A stretch of 64,000 bases of DNA from Lysinibacillus sp. FSL K6-0232 (GTDB taxonomy: Bacteria > Bacillota > Bacilli > Bacillales_A > Planococcaceae). The translations under genes were made by a program, and so were the position numbers. The stretch spans positions 920,001-984,000 of the forward strand of contig NZ_JBBOYW010000001.1 in NCBI RefSeq assembly GCF_038008325.1. The letters are read 5' to 3'. Numbering within the stretch: position 1 is the first letter of the stretch; the number at the start of each line of letters is the position of its first letter. Below the pieces are notes generated by a model that was given only the letters and a program-made list of their open reading frames with translations, was not told the DNA's origin and searched no databases. Positions 1 to 9,284 of the stretch are shown here, piece after piece.

Positions 1-1
1 C

Positions 2-1339
2 ATGGCATTTGAATTCAGATTACCAGATATTGGCGAGGGTATTCATGAAGGCGAAATCGTAAAATGGTTCGTTAAAGCTGGAGATACAGTAAAAGAAGAC
101 GATATTCTTTGTGAAGTACAAAATGATAAAGCAGTAGTAGAAATTCCTTCCCCAGTTGAAGGAACAGTAGAGGAAGTTTTAGTAGGAGAAGGAACAGTTG
201 CCGTTGTTGGCGATGTTTTAATCCGCTTGGATGCACCGGGCTATGAAGATTTAAAGTTAAAGGGTGATGACCATGCAGCAGCAAAAACAGAAGCACAAGT
301 GCAAGCAACTGCTGAATCTGGTCAAAATGTAGAAAAAGCTCCTGCAAAAGAGGAAGAGGCTCTAGAGAAAGCTGCACCAGCATCAGAAAAGGTAGAAACA
401 GTTGTTGATGAAACAAAACGTGTAATTGCTATGCCTTCTGTGCGTAAATTTGCTCGTGATAATGATGTAAACATTCGTGAAGTACAAGGCACAGGCAAAA
501 ATGGTCGCATTTTAAAAGAGGATATTGAAAACTTCCTAAAAGGTGGCGGCACTGTAGAGGCTGAAGCCGCAGCTGTAGAGGCTGATGAGGTAGCTGTTCA
601 ACAACATACAGCAGCACCAGTTGTTCTGGAAGGAGAATTCCCAGAAACACGTGAAAAAATGTCTGGTATTCGCAAAGCCATTGCCAAAGCGATGGTACAC
701 TCGAAACAAACAGCTCCACATGTTACACTAATGGATGAAGTCGATGTAACAGCTCTTGTAGCACATCGTAAAAAATTCAAAGATATCGCTGCTGAAAAAG
801 GTGTGAAATTAACATATTTACCATATGTCGTTAAAGCACTTATTTCAACTTTACGCGAGTTCCCAGAATTTAACCGCTCATTAGATGATGCAACACAAGA
901 AATTATTCAAAAGCATTACTACAATATTGGTATTGCAGCGGATACTGAAAAGGGCTTACTTGTACCAGTGATTAAGCATGCAGATCGTAAATCTGTATTT
1001 GCTGTATCAAATGAAATTAATGAATTAGCAACAAAAGCTCGTGAAGGCAAGCTTGCACCGCATGAAATGAAAGGTGCTTCTATGTCGATTACAAATATCG
1101 GCTCTGCGGGAGGACAATGGTTTACACCAGTTATTAACCATCCTGAAGTAGCAATTCTAGGAATTGGTCGAATTTCAGAAAAACCTGTAATAAAAAATGG
1201 TGAAATTGTAGCCGCACCTGTGTTAGCATTATCATTGAGCTTTGACCATCGTATGATCGATGGAGCCACTGCGCAAAATGCTTTAAATCACTTAAAGCGT
1301 TTGTTAAGTGAGCCAGAATTATTATTAATGGAGGCGTAA
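2..1339 (+). CDS. pdhC: Pyruvate dehydrogenase E2, dihydrolipoamide acetyltransferase
   Basis: Core subunit of the cytoplasmic pyruvate dehydrogenase complex; transfers the acetyl group from lipoyl-lysine to CoA. In the 445-residue protein, residues 1-78 form one lipoyl domain with the lipoylated lysine in QNDKAVVE. An Ala/Glu-rich flexible linker follows, then the E1/E3-binding domain at about 143-178 ([10 protein letters not shown]). The catalytic acyltransferase domain fills the rest and carries the DHRxxxDG motif (DHRMIDG) near the C-terminus. The ATG is at base 2, so the gene is complete but its Shine-Dalgarno sequence lies outside the window. The E3 gene follows 5 bases after the stop, so the E1 genes pdhA and pdhB should lie just to the left. 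A branched-chain E2 would look similar, but the adjacent speA-ykt synteny supports pdh. Confidence 0.95.
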   Translation: MAFEFRLPDIGEGIHEGEIVKWFVKAGDTVKEDDILCEVQNDKAVVEIPSPVEGTVEEVLVGEGTVAVVGDVLIRLDAPGYEDLKLKGDDHAAAKTEAQVQATAESGQNVEKAPAKEEEALEKAAPASEKVETVVDETKRVIAMPSVRKFARDNDVNIREVQGTGKNGRILKEDIENFLKGGGTVEAEAAAVEADEVAVQQHTAAPVVLEGEFPETREKMSGIRKAIAKAMVHSKQTAPHVTLMDEVDVTALVAHRKKFKDIAAEKGVKLTYLPYVVKALISTLREFPEFNRSLDDATQEIIQKHYYNIGIAADTEKGLLVPVIKHADRKSVFAVSNEINELATKAREGKLAPHEMKGASMSITNIGSAGGQWFTPVINHPEVAILGIGRISEKPVIKNGEIVAAPVLALSLSFDHRMIDGATAQNALNHLKRLLSEPELLLMEA

Positions 1340-1344
1340 CAAAA

Positions 1345-2760
1345 ATGGTAGTAGGAGATTTCCCAATCGAAACAGATACTCTTGTCATTGGTTCAGGTCC
1401 TGGAGGATATGTAGCCGCAATTCGCGCAGCTCAAACTGGCCAAAAAGTAACAATCGTTGAAAAAAATGTACTTGGTGGTGTGTGCTTAAACGTAGGCTGT
1501 ATCCCATCAAAAGCATTAATTTCAGTAGGTCACCGTTTTGAGCAAGCTAAACATTCAGACGACATGGGAATCATCGCTTCTGATGTGAAATTAGACTTCT
1601 CAAAAGCACAAGCATTTAAAGACAGCGTTGTTAAAAAATTAACTGGCGGTGTTGAAGGCTTACTTAAAGGTAATAAAGTTGAAATTGTACAAGGTGAAGC
1701 TTATTTCGTTGACGCTCATTCAGTACGCATTATCAATGGTGAATCTGCTCAAACTTACACATTTAACAATGTTATTATCGCAACAGGCTCTCGCCCAGTT
1801 GAAATTCCAACATTCAAATTCTCTGAGCGTGTAATTAATTCTACTGGTGCACTTTCTTTACAAGAAGTACCTGGTAAATTAGTTGTGATTGGTGGCGGCT
1901 ATATTGGTACAGAGTTAGGTTCAGCTTATGCAAATCTTGGCTCACAAGTAACAATTATCGAAGGTGGTAAAGATATTTTAGCTGGCTTCGAAAAACAAAT
2001 GACACAAATCGTTAAAAAAGGCCTTAAAAAGAAAGGCGTTGAAATTGAAGTTAACGCATCTGCAAAAGGTGTTGAAGAAACTGAAAACGGCGTAGTAGTA
2101 ACATATGAAGTTGGCGGAGAAGAGAAAAAAGTTGAAGCTGACTATGTATTAGTAACTGTGGGTCGCCGTCCAAATACAGATGAAATGGGCCTTGCTGAAA
2201 TCGGAGTTGAATTCGGTGAACGCGGTCTAATTAATGTTGACAAACAATGTCGTACAAATATTCCAAATATCTATGCAATCGGTGATATCGTTGCTGGTCC
2301 TCAGCTTGCACATAAAGCATCTTACGAAGGTAAAGTTGCTGCTGAAGCAATCGCTGGTGAAAAATCAGTTGTTGACTATCTTGCTGTACCTGCTGTATGC
2401 TTCACAGATCCTGAAATGGCAACAGTTGGTTACAATGAAGAGCAAGCAAAAGCAGAAGGTATTGAATATACAGCAGCGAAATTCCCATTCGCAGCAAATG
2501 GTCGTGCCCTTGCACTAAACCAAACAGAAGGTTTTGTGAAGCTAGTGGCTCGTAAAGAAGATGGCTTATTAATTGGTGCGCAAATCATTGGTGCTGGTGC
2601 ATCTGATATGATCGCTGAAATGGGCTTAGCAATTGAAGCTGGTATGACGGCTGAAGATATTGCACTAACAATCCATGCTCACCCAACATTAGGGGAAATT
2701 ACAATGGAGGCTGCTGAAGTATTACTTGGCAACCCAATCCATATTGTAGCAAAACGATAA
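1345..2760 (+). CDS. pdhD: Dihydrolipoamide dehydrogenase (E3)
   Basis: FAD-dependent disulfide oxidoreductase that reoxidises dihydrolipoyl groups of the pyruvate dehydrogenase complex with NAD. Length 471 residues, normal for the family. Visible features are the N-terminal FAD-binding [10 protein letters not shown], the redox-active disulfide CLNVGC near residue 47, the NAD-binding GGGYIGTE near residue 180, the second FAD motif AIGDI near 312, and the C-terminal catalytic HAHPTLGE. It starts 5 bases after pdhC, with a Shine-Dalgarno (ggaggcg) inside the end of pdhC, so it is translationally linked. An intrinsic terminator follows, making it the last gene of the operon. Confidence 0.97.
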   Translation: MVVGDFPIETDTLVIGSGPGGYVAAIRAAQTGQKVTIVEKNVLGGVCLNVGCIPSKALISVGHRFEQAKHSDDMGIIASDVKLDFSKAQAFKDSVVKKLTGGVEGLLKGNKVEIVQGEAYFVDAHSVRIINGESAQTYTFNNVIIATGSRPVEIPTFKFSERVINSTGALSLQEVPGKLVVIGGGYIGTELGSAYANLGSQVTIIEGGKDILAGFEKQMTQIVKKGLKKKGVEIEVNASAKGVEETENGVVVTYEVGGEEKKVEADYVLVTVGRRPNTDEMGLAEIGVEFGERGLINVDKQCRTNIPNIYAIGDIVAGPQLAHKASYEGKVAAEAIAGEKSVVDYLAVPAVCFTDPEMATVGYNEEQAKAEGIEYTAAKFPFAANGRALALNQTEGFVKLVARKEDGLLIGAQIIGAGASDMIAEMGLAIEAGMTAEDIALTIHAHPTLGEITMEAAEVLLGNPIHIVAKR

Positions 2761-2770
2761 TAGAAAAAGT

Positions 2771-2809
2771 AAAACGGCTATAAAGCAAATGCTTTATAGT
2801 CGTTTTTTT
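2771..2809 (+). terminator. Intrinsic terminator of the pdh operon
   Basis: A 15-bp stem (AAACGGCTATAAAGC with GCTTTATAGTCGTTT, one G-U pair) with a 4-base loop runs into seven T residues, 10 bases after the pdhD stop. Confidence 0.9.
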
Positions 2810-2879
2810 GTATATTATCAATAATTTTGATAAAGTGATTATATTGAATGAATATTCGAAATTATTTGGGGTGATCATA

Positions 2880-3662
2880 ATGGAATTAGGTTTAAAGGGG
2901 AAAGTAGCCATTATTACAGGCTCAAGTAAAGGAATTGGCTATTATACCGCAATGCAGCTTGTCAAAGAGGGCGCGAGAGTGGTGCTATGTGCGCGTGGTG
3001 AAAAACAGCTTCAAGTGGCGGCAGGCTGTATAAAAAACGAAACAGGTGAAGAGGTTCTAATCATTCCAACGGATATTACAAAGGAAAAGGATTGTAAAGA
3101 GCTAATTGAGCGTACAATCGCACACTATGGACAGATTGATATTCTTATTAATAATGCAGGTACAGCTTCAGCTAATCCTTTTGAAGCTGTTAGCAGTGAG
3201 CTATGGCAAGCAGACTTGGATTTAAAAGTATTTGGCGCTATTCATTGCTCAAAATACGCTGCGCCATATATGCGAAAGGCTGGCGGTGGTGCAATTGTTA
3301 ATGTGACAGCAGTTATGGCGAAAACGCCTCCTGCAAGCTCGCTTCCAACAACGGTAAGCCGTGCTGCAGGACTTGCATTAACAAAGGCAATGAGCAAGGA
3401 TTTAGGAAAGGATAATATTCGTGTGAATTCCGTTTGTATTGGGCTTATTCGCAGTGATCAAATCGAAAAGAAATGGAAGAGGGAAGAGCCGAATTTATCA
3501 TGGGAGGACTATTCGCGAAAGGTTGGACAAGCGATTCCACTCGGTCGTGTAGGAGATACACAGGAAGCTGCAAATGTGATTACATTTTTAGTATCAGATG
3601 CAGCTAGCTATGTAACAGGTACTGCTGTAAATATTGATGGTGGCTCTGCACACGCATTATAG
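2880..3662 (+). CDS. SDR-family protein with altered catalytic residues
   Basis: Short-chain dehydrogenase/reductase fold, 260 residues. The start at 2880 is chosen because GGGGTG lies just upstream and the SDR fold starts at once (MELGLKGKVAIITG). The cofactor motif TGSSKGIG and the structural NNAG are intact, so NAD(P) binding is likely. The C-terminal IDGG is typical of 3-oxoacyl-reductase-like SDRs. The catalytic residues are unusual: where YxxxK is expected the protein reads TVSR (in LPTTVSRAAGLALTK), and the usual catalytic Ser region reads NVTAV. The substrate is unknown. It lies between pdhD and tctA with terminators on both sides, so it is probably transcribed alone. Confidence 0.85.
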   Translation: MELGLKGKVAIITGSSKGIGYYTAMQLVKEGARVVLCARGEKQLQVAAGCIKNETGEEVLIIPTDITKEKDCKELIERTIAHYGQIDILINNAGTASANPFEAVSSELWQADLDLKVFGAIHCSKYAAPYMRKAGGGAIVNVTAVMAKTPPASSLPTTVSRAAGLALTKAMSKDLGKDNIRVNSVCIGLIRSDQIEKKWKREEPNLSWEDYSRKVGQAIPLGRVGDTQEAANVITFLVSDAASYVTGTAVNIDGGSAHAL

Positions 3663-3670
3663 CAAAAGTA

Positions 3671-3716
3671 AAAATCCACTATCACTAAAAGAAAGTGTAG
3701 TGGATTTTATCTATTT
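3671..3716. terminator. Bidirectional terminator between the SDR gene and tctA
   Basis: AAAATCCACTATCACT pairs with AGTGTAGTGGATTTT (one bulged base). T-rich runs follow on both strands, so it can serve both convergent genes. Confidence 0.8.
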
Positions 3717-5243
3717 TTATCCTTCTTCGTTAATAAGGACATTTTTGCCACGCATTTTCATGATTAGTGGTATAAGTAACCAAGAAATAGCAACGATTAA
3801 AAATATTAATGATAAAGGCTTTGTGACAAAAATTGAAAAATCTCCATTCGAAATTGTTAATGCACGACGCATATTATTTTCAATCATCGGACCTAGTACA
3901 AGTGCAAGCACTAATGGTGCTACTGGATAATCGTTTTTAGCAAATAGATAGCCAAGCACCCCACAAGCTAGTAATAAAAATAAATCAAAAGTAGCGAATT
4001 GTACTGCATAAACACCAAAAATTGAAATCGCAATAATAATTGGCAATAAATATTTTTTTGGTGTTTCAATGATTTTTGCAAAAATGCGGACTAGTGGCAT
4101 GTTTAATGCTAGTAACATTAAGTTTCCAAGAAACATACTGGCAATTAATCCCCAAGCAACCTGAGGATGCTCATCAAATAATAATGGACCCGGCTGAATA
4201 TTATACATAATAAGTGCACCCATTAAAATAGCAGTAGTACCTGAACCGGGAATACCTAGTGTTAGTAATGGAATCATTGCACCACCTGATGCAGCATTAT
4301 TCGCTGATTCAGGTCCAGCTACACCTGCAATATGGCCTTTTCCAAATTGCTCAGGTGTTTTACTGAATTTTTTTTCAGTGATATAAGAAAAGAATGAGGC
4401 AAGTGTTGCACCAGCACCAGGTAATACGCCAATGAAAAAGCCTAGCAGTGAGCCACGGGCAATGGGAACAGCGCTATCCTTTAAATCTTGCTTTGTAGGT
4501 AGTACACGATTAATTTTTGCTATTTGACCATCTTCTTCATCTTTTTCAAGAATCGTTTTGAATACTTCACCTAATGCAAATAAACCAACAGCAATTGTTA
4601 AAAATTCAATACCAGAGAACAGCATTGGCTGACCAAATGTAAAGCGTTCGATACCAGATACGGCATCAATCCCTACTGTACCGAGCATAAGCCCTAGAAC
4701 AGTCATAATTAAAGCCTTTGTAATAGAACGTCCTGCAAGTCCACTTACTGCTGCAAGCCCTAGTAACATTAATGAAAAATATTCAGCTGGTCCAAATTTA
4801 AGTGCTAATTTTGATAATGGATTCGCTAATAAGATTAGACCTAGTAATGCTACAACACCAGCACAAAATGAACCGATGGCTGCAATAGAAAGAGCACTTC
4901 CAGCACGACCTTGCTTAGCCATTTGATAGCCATCCAATGTTGTGACAACTGATGAGGATTCACCAGGTGTATTTAATAAAATGGAGGTTGTTGAACCACC
5001 ATACATAGCTCCATAGTATACGCCTGCAAGTAAAATAATAGAGCTTGTAGCAGCAGCCTCCGTTGGTAGCCCAGCTGTAATGGTTGCTGTAACAGGAATT
5101 AGTAAAGCAACACCACTCATAGGTCCTATGCCTGGAAGTACACCAACCGCTGTTCCGATTATAACGCCGACAAGAGCGAATAGAAGATTTTGCCATTGAA
5201 AGGCAACAGCAAATCCATCAGCTAAAAATTGCAATGTTGACAT
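3717..5243 (-). CDS. tctA: Tripartite tricarboxylate transporter, large membrane subunit TctA
   Basis: The large permease subunit of a TctABC secondary transporter that takes up citrate or related tri/dicarboxylates with help from a binding protein. 508 residues, the usual TctA length, with about ten or more hydrophobic segments. The TctA signatures are clear: GVLPGIGPMSGVALL near residue 35, SSIILLAGVYYGAMYGG near 67, and a second copy GVLPGAGATLASF near 270. It begins 17 bases after tctB and is the last gene of the operon sensor kinase - regulator - tctC - tctB - tctA. The true substrate cannot be read from the sequence. Confidence 0.93.
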   Translation of the reverse strand: MSTLQFLADGFAVAFQWQNLLFALVGVIIGTAVGVLPGIGPMSGVALLIPVTATITAGLPTEAAATSSIILLAGVYYGAMYGGSTTSILLNTPGESSSVVTTLDGYQMAKQGRAGSALSIAAIGSFCAGVVALLGLILLANPLSKLALKFGPAEYFSLMLLGLAAVSGLAGRSITKALIMTVLGLMLGTVGIDAVSGIERFTFGQPMLFSGIEFLTIAVGLFALGEVFKTILEKDEEDGQIAKINRVLPTKQDLKDSAVPIARGSLLGFFIGVLPGAGATLASFFSYITEKKFSKTPEQFGKGHIAGVAGPESANNAASGGAMIPLLTLGIPGSGTTAILMGALIMYNIQPGPLLFDEHPQVAWGLIASMFLGNLMLLALNMPLVRIFAKIIETPKKYLLPIIIAISIFGVYAVQFATFDLFLLLACGVLGYLFAKNDYPVAPLVLALVLGPMIENNMRRALTISNGDFSIFVTKPLSLIFLIVAISWLLIPLIMKMRGKNVLINEEG

Positions 5244-5260
5244 ATGTTCACTCCTTTACA

Positions 5261-5737
5261 CTAAAAAGTTGGGAAACTAGGTAAGACTCCTCCTAGTAAA
5301 CCTGTAAATAAATAATAGACGCCTAGTGAAAATCCAGCTGCAATAATGATTGAATAAATCAATTTAGATCGTTCCAATGCTTGGAAGCTGATACATAAAA
5401 ATAAGAATGTTGTAATGATATAACCGATTTTTTCAAGGAAAAATACATATGCAACAGCACTACCAAAAATAATTAAAAACTTTTTGAGCTCAGTAGAGGA
5501 GGTTTTAGAAGCTGATGTTGGTCCTCCTGTGATACGCTCTCTCACAGCATTTTTCCATGACTCATAAAATAATTGAAGACTTAATAAACCTAAAACAATA
5601 CCTAAACCTAGTGGAAATATTTTAGGGCCGACAGTAGACCCGTAAGCACTATCAGAAATTTGTGTTGCTTGAACAACAAATAAAATGCTAAGTGCTAAAA
5701 GGATAATGCTAAATGTTTTATCAAATGTGTAGCTCAA
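5261..5737 (-). CDS. tctB: Tripartite tricarboxylate transporter, small membrane subunit TctB
   Basis: Small membrane subunit of the TctABC transporter, 158 residues. Four hydrophobic segments are visible, at about 10-27, 38-55, 85-103 and 125-150. A polar cytoplasmic loop (RERITGGPTSASKTSS) lies between the second and third, as is usual for this poorly conserved family. The assignment rests on size, topology and position between tctC and tctA. It is cotranscribed with both; 96 bases separate it from tctC. Confidence 0.85.
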   Translation of the reverse strand: MSYTFDKTFSIILLALSILFVVQATQISDSAYGSTVGPKIFPLGLGIVLGLLSLQLFYESWKNAVRERITGGPTSASKTSSTELKKFLIIFGSAVAYVFFLEKIGYIITTFLFLCISFQALERSKLIYSIIIAAGFSLGVYYLFTGLLGGVLPSFPTF

Positions 5738-5833
5738 TCGTTTTACACCTCCATTGAAAATAATAGAAGATTACACAAGTAGTTTCATATTGTATGAAAA
5801 TACTTGTGCTCCTTTCTTGACAAAAGTTGCTCT

Positions 5834-6853
5834 TTATTTTTGCATATCAAGAGCTGTTAACAGTTCAACGATTATTTCATTTTGACTATCTAAGTAAGCT
5901 GTAAATTCTTCAGCATTGCGGTATTCAGCCTGCCAGCCATTACGTGTTACTTCAGCTTGCCATTCTTCTGATTCAGACATTGCTTGTAATTTTTCAGACC
6001 AATAAGCAACTGCATCCTCACTCATATTTTTAGGACCAAAAATACCACGCCAAATTGTAAATTCCTCGTCAATACCAGCCTCTTTAAATGTAGGAACCTC
6101 TGCTAGCTCACCTTCTAAGCGCTCAGATGAACTTACGGCTAGTACACGTACATCTCCTGATTTAACATAAGTAGCAATTGTAGAAGCGTCTGTTGCAATT
6201 ACATCAGCATTGCCGCCGAGTAATGCTGTTACAGCCTCACCGCCACCATCATAGGAAACATATTTAATTGTTTTTAAATCAATGCCAGCTTTATAAGCAG
6301 GAATAATGCCTACTAGATGATCCATAGAGCCCGGTGCAGAGCCACCTGCTAATGTAATATCTTTTGGCGAGGTTTTCATGGCATTTAAGACATCCTCAAG
6401 CGTTTGGAATGGAGAATCATTTTTAACAACAATTGCACCATAGTCACGCGTTAATTGTGCTAAAGGTGTAGTGTCCTTATAGCCGAATTTACTATTTCCT
6501 TCAGCTTTTTCATGATTAATAAGAATTGGTGGTGATTTAACCATTAACATATAATCATTATCTGCTTCCTTTGTAGCAAATGTTGCCATAAAGGCAGCAC
6601 CACCACCACCTGGCTTGTTTTCAACTTGAATTGCTTTATCAATTAAACCTGTATCATTCATTGTTTTCGCTACTGCGCGGGCTGTTAAATCCCAGCCACC
6701 ACCAGCACCAGATGGAGCGACAATCGTAATATTACTTTTCGGATAATCGCTTGCTTTCTTTCCTTCTGTTGTTTCTCCATTTGATGCTGAACAGCCAACT
6801 AAACTAGTAAATAGTAAGCCAGCTACCATTATTTTTGAAATTTTCCTCCACAT
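5834..6853 (-). CDS. tctC: Tripartite tricarboxylate transporter, binding protein TctC
   Basis: Extracellular solute-binding lipoprotein (Bug/TctC family) that delivers the carboxylate to TctAB. 339 residues from the ATG at 6853, chosen because AAGGGGG lies 6 bases upstream; a longer reading begins inside the inverted repeat described separately. The N-terminus is a lipoprotein signal with lipobox LVGC (VAGLLFTSLVGCSAS). The mature part shows the family pattern VAPSGAGGGWDLTARA, VENKPGGGGA and a GGGEAVTALLGGNADV segment. It follows the regulator gene by about 126 bases that hold a putative promoter and operator, so the transporter genes can probably be induced separately from the two-component genes. 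Confidence 0.93.
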   Translation of the reverse strand: MWRKISKIMVAGLLFTSLVGCSASNGETTEGKKASDYPKSNITIVAPSGAGGGWDLTARAVAKTMNDTGLIDKAIQVENKPGGGGAAFMATFATKEADNDYMLMVKSPPILINHEKAEGNSKFGYKDTTPLAQLTRDYGAIVVKNDSPFQTLEDVLNAMKTSPKDITLAGGSAPGSMDHLVGIIPAYKAGIDLKTIKYVSYDGGGEAVTALLGGNADVIATDASTIATYVKSGDVRVLAVSSSERLEGELAEVPTFKEAGIDEEFTIWRGIFGPKNMSEDAVAYWSEKLQAMSESEEWQAEVTRNGWQAEYRNAEEFTAYLDSQNEIIVELLTALDMQK

Positions 6854-6875
6854 AAAAATCCCCCTTAAAAAATGA

Positions 6876-6907
6876 AATGGTAGCGCTATCAATCTAGCGC
6901 TACCATT
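6876..6907 (-). promoter_or_regulatory. Perfect 13-bp inverted repeat at the tctC start; cre-like operator or leader hairpin
   Basis: The arms AATGGTAGCGCTA and TAGCGCTACCATT are perfect complements around a 6-base centre. On the minus strand the repeat begins right after a -10 box and ends 22 bases before the tctC start. Within it, TGGTAGCGCTATCA resembles the catabolite-responsive element bound by CcpA (core CG, TG and CA ends kept; two mismatches to the stricter form). On the transcript it would form a 13-bp stem followed by a T-rich stretch, so a transcription-attenuating or mRNA-stabilising hairpin is the alternative. Confidence 0.6.
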
Positions 6908-6935
6908 ACTATAACTTATATCTGAATTGTGACAA
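6908..6935 (-). promoter_or_regulatory. Putative SigA promoter of tctCBA
   Basis: On the minus strand, TTGTCA and TATAGT are separated by 16 bases. The predicted start falls inside the adjoining inverted repeat at 6876-6907. Inferred by eye only. Confidence 0.5.
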
Positions 6936-6979
6936 TATTGTGATAATAATGTGGATTAATGTCATTTTGTTCATAAAGT

Positions 6980-7669
6980 TTATTTGGAAATAAAGTATCG
7001 TCGTTCAGGACGACCCACTGTGCCATAAGTCAGTTCAGTGTATACTTGCTTTTGTGTAACTAAAAATTCTAAATAACGACGAGCAGTGGAACGGCTCACA
7101 CCAATATTTTTGCCTAGCAGTTCAGCTGTACTACCATCCTCTATTGAACTTAAGTAATTGATCACATGATTCATTGTTGTTGGATCAATGCCCTTTGGTA
7201 ATAGCAGCTGTGTATCTTTTGGGATAGCTGAAGCTGCTTTTGGCCAAAGATATTGAATTTTTTCTTGTGTAAACTTCTCATTATTTTGAAGCAATAGATG
7301 TTTGAAACGGAATTTTTCTATACTTTCTTTTAGCTGATCGAATGTAAATGGCTTTAAAATATAGTCCGTGACTTTTTTTCGATAAGCCTTCTGGACAATA
7401 TGTGCCTCGGTGGCTGCGGTAATTAAAATAATGCTACTTGTTGGGCTTATTTCATTGATTTTATCAATTAAATCAACGCCAAGTATATCTGGTAAAAATA
7501 CGTCAAGTAAGATAAGCTGTGGTGAAAATGATTGGAGCCAATCTAAAGCTTCTTCACCAGTGTTTGCACGTGCAATGACTGTAAAGCCTTCAATTTTTTC
7601 TAAAAAACGACAATGTACGTCTGCTACACGTGCATCATCTTCAATTACTAGCACTTCAATATCATTCAT
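6980..7669 (-). CDS. CitT/DcuR-family response regulator
   Basis: Cytoplasmic response regulator, 229 residues. The start at 7669 is chosen because GGGGGA lies 8-12 bases upstream and the receiver fold starts at once (MNDIEVLVIEDD). The receiver domain covers residues 1-120, with acidic pocket ED11D12, phospho-acceptor D56 (LILLDVFLP) and K in DYILKPF. The C-terminal helix-turn-helix (NIGVSRSTARRYLEFL) and the GTVGRPERRYF ending are typical of regulators paired with CitA/DcuS kinases. The start overlaps the end of the kinase gene by 8 bases (ATGAATGA), so the two are translationally coupled. Its likely target is the tctCBA promoter immediately downstream; lrgAB, divergent from the kinase gene, is another possible target. 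Confidence 0.92.
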   Translation of the reverse strand: MNDIEVLVIEDDARVADVHCRFLEKIEGFTVIARANTGEEALDWLQSFSPQLILLDVFLPDILGVDLIDKINEISPTSSIILITAATEAHIVQKAYRKKVTDYILKPFTFDQLKESIEKFRFKHLLLQNNEKFTQEKIQYLWPKAASAIPKDTQLLLPKGIDPTTMNHVINYLSSIEDGSTAELLGKNIGVSRSTARRYLEFLVTQKQVYTELTYGTVGRPERRYFISK

Positions 7670-9284
7670 GGATAATAGTCCCCCTTTTGCTAATAGATAC
7701 GATGAATAGGGCACCTCCTAAATCGCCCTCCCCAAGAGCGAGTGTGCCATTTAGATCATGGATGCTGGTGATTACTTTCCTTAATCCATAGCCGCGATAT
7801 TTACTATCTTTTGTAGAAATATTTTCTGAAAAGAGTACATCTAATTTTTCTTGCGCTAAACCATTGCCAGAGTCCTCAACCTCAAAGATGATTTCCTCTC
7901 CATTATCAAATATAAAAAGCCTTACAATTGGTTGTTGCTCTTTATTTTTTTCAACCTCTTCAAAGGCATTGGTTAATAAATTGCCCATAATCGAAATAAT
8001 AAGGCTTTTTTCGATAGTTTCAGGGAATGTTTCTAAATAACTATCCTCATCAAAAATCAACTGAATCTTTAATTCGCGAGCGCGATTAAAAAACCCGATA
8101 ATTAGACCATTTAAAAATGGGTCTTTCACACGATTTGTAATAAATTGTGTTAAAGAGGAGTGCCCCTGTACCTCTTTATGGATAATCGATAATGCTTCAT
8201 CAGATGCATTTAATTGAATAAGACCTGAAATTGTATAAAGAACATTATTAAATTCATGTGTTTGTGCACGCAAAGCTTCTGTATATTGTTTTACTTGTGA
8301 TAATTCAATTGCCATTTGCTCAATTTCTGATTGTAAACGGAAGCTTGCAACAGCACCAACAATTTTACCATTCACCCTCATAGGGACGCGGTTTACAATA
8401 ATTTCATGTCCGTTAACAATCATTAATTTATCAAGCTGTTTTTCACCATTCATTAGCACATTAAGAAGGTGTGTATGCGGTATATGTTGCTCGATACTAT
8501 TACCAATGATAGAAGCTTTGTCAGTTAAATTTAAAATATTGGCGGCAGCATTGTTTAAGGTTGTAATTTCGCCTTTATCATTTACCGTAATAATCGCTTC
8601 ACGAACAGACTCGATTAACGTATTTTTTTCTGTTAATAGGCTGGCGATTTCATTTGGCTCCAGATTGAAAATTTGCTTTTTAATATTACGGGATAAAAAA
8701 ATAGAGCCGATAATACCGATGCTTAGTGCAATTACCATCGTATAAAAAATATTATCAAGGTATAAAAAATATAAGTTCCCTAATTCGCTTGTTAAGTAGC
8801 CAATTGATACAACGCCTATAATAGAGCCATTGGCGTCAAAGATAGGTGCTTTTCCGCGAATAGATTGTCCCATTGAGCCATCAGCGATTGATATATAGGA
8901 TTCACCGTTTCGCAATGCCCTGTCATTATCATCACCAACCATGGATTTGCCAATACGGTCTGCGATAGGATGGGTGTAACGAATGCCATTTTTATCACCT
9001 ATGACAACATAAGTAGCTTTTGCGGCATGCATAATATCATTGCTAATTTTTTGCAGACTTTCTGATGGGTTGTCTGTGTGAAAGGCTGCCACAACATCGC
9101 CTCTACTAGCAGTTGTTTCTGCCAAATATAGCGCTCGGTTACCAATTTGTGTTTGTAATGCATCAGAAATTGTGACATAAAAAAGTAGACCTGCTAAAGT
9201 AACAATAATAAAAATTAAAAAGCTGCTGTAATAGGCAAAGCGTGTTTGGAGTTTTAACGTTTTAAAGATAATAGAAGACCCCAC
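7662..9284 (-). CDS. CitA/DcuS-family sensor histidine kinase
   Basis: Membrane sensor for an external carboxylate, about 540 residues. Order: transmembrane helix at about 16-39, extracytoplasmic PAS-like (DCU-type) sensor domain at about 40-175 with the RYTHPI...IGKSMVGDD region typical of citrate/C4-dicarboxylate sensors, second helix at about 179-198, cytoplasmic PAS at about 215-320, phospho-acceptor helix with His in RAQTHEFNNVLYTI, and a C-terminal ATPase domain (NLLTNAFEE, DSGNGLA). It phosphorylates the overlapping downstream regulator. The start is uncertain: the GTG at 9284 has no good Shine-Dalgarno sequence and itself sits in AAGGTGGGG, which is well placed for an ATT codon at 9272. 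Confidence 0.92.
   Translation of the reverse strand: MGSSIIFKTLKLQTRFAYYSSFLIFIIVTLAGLLFYVTISDALQTQIGNRALYLAETTASRGDVVAAFHTDNPSESLQKISNDIMHAAKATYVVIGDKNGIRYTHPIADRIGKSMVGDDNDRALRNGESYISIADGSMGQSIRGKAPIFDANGSIIGVVSIGYLTSELGNLYFLYLDNIFYTMVIALSIGIIGSIFLSRNIKKQIFNLEPNEIASLLTEKNTLIESVREAIITVNDKGEITTLNNAAANILNLTDKASIIGNSIEQHIPHTHLLNVLMNGEKQLDKLMIVNGHEIIVNRVPMRVNGKIVGAVASFRLQSEIEQMAIELSQVKQYTEALRAQTHEFNNVLYTISGLIQLNASDEALSIIHKEVQGHSSLTQFITNRVKDPFLNGLIIGFFNRARELKIQLIFDEDSYLETFPETIEKSLIISIMGNLLTNAFEEVEKNKEQQPIVRLFIFDNGEEIIFEVEDSGNGLAQEKLDVLFSENISTKDSKYRGYGLRKVITSIHDLNGTLALGEGDLGGALFIVSISKRGTIIHE

Noticed and set aside
919-1269. Minus-strand frames inside pdhC, pdhD, typA, pyc and rsmH
   Set aside because: All lie opposite well-conserved genes and have no ribosome binding sites; they arise from codon bias of the coding strand.
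3634-3930. Plus-strand reading frame of 98 codons over the end of tctA
   Set aside because: It is antisense to tctA, lacks a ribosome binding site and overlaps the terminator.
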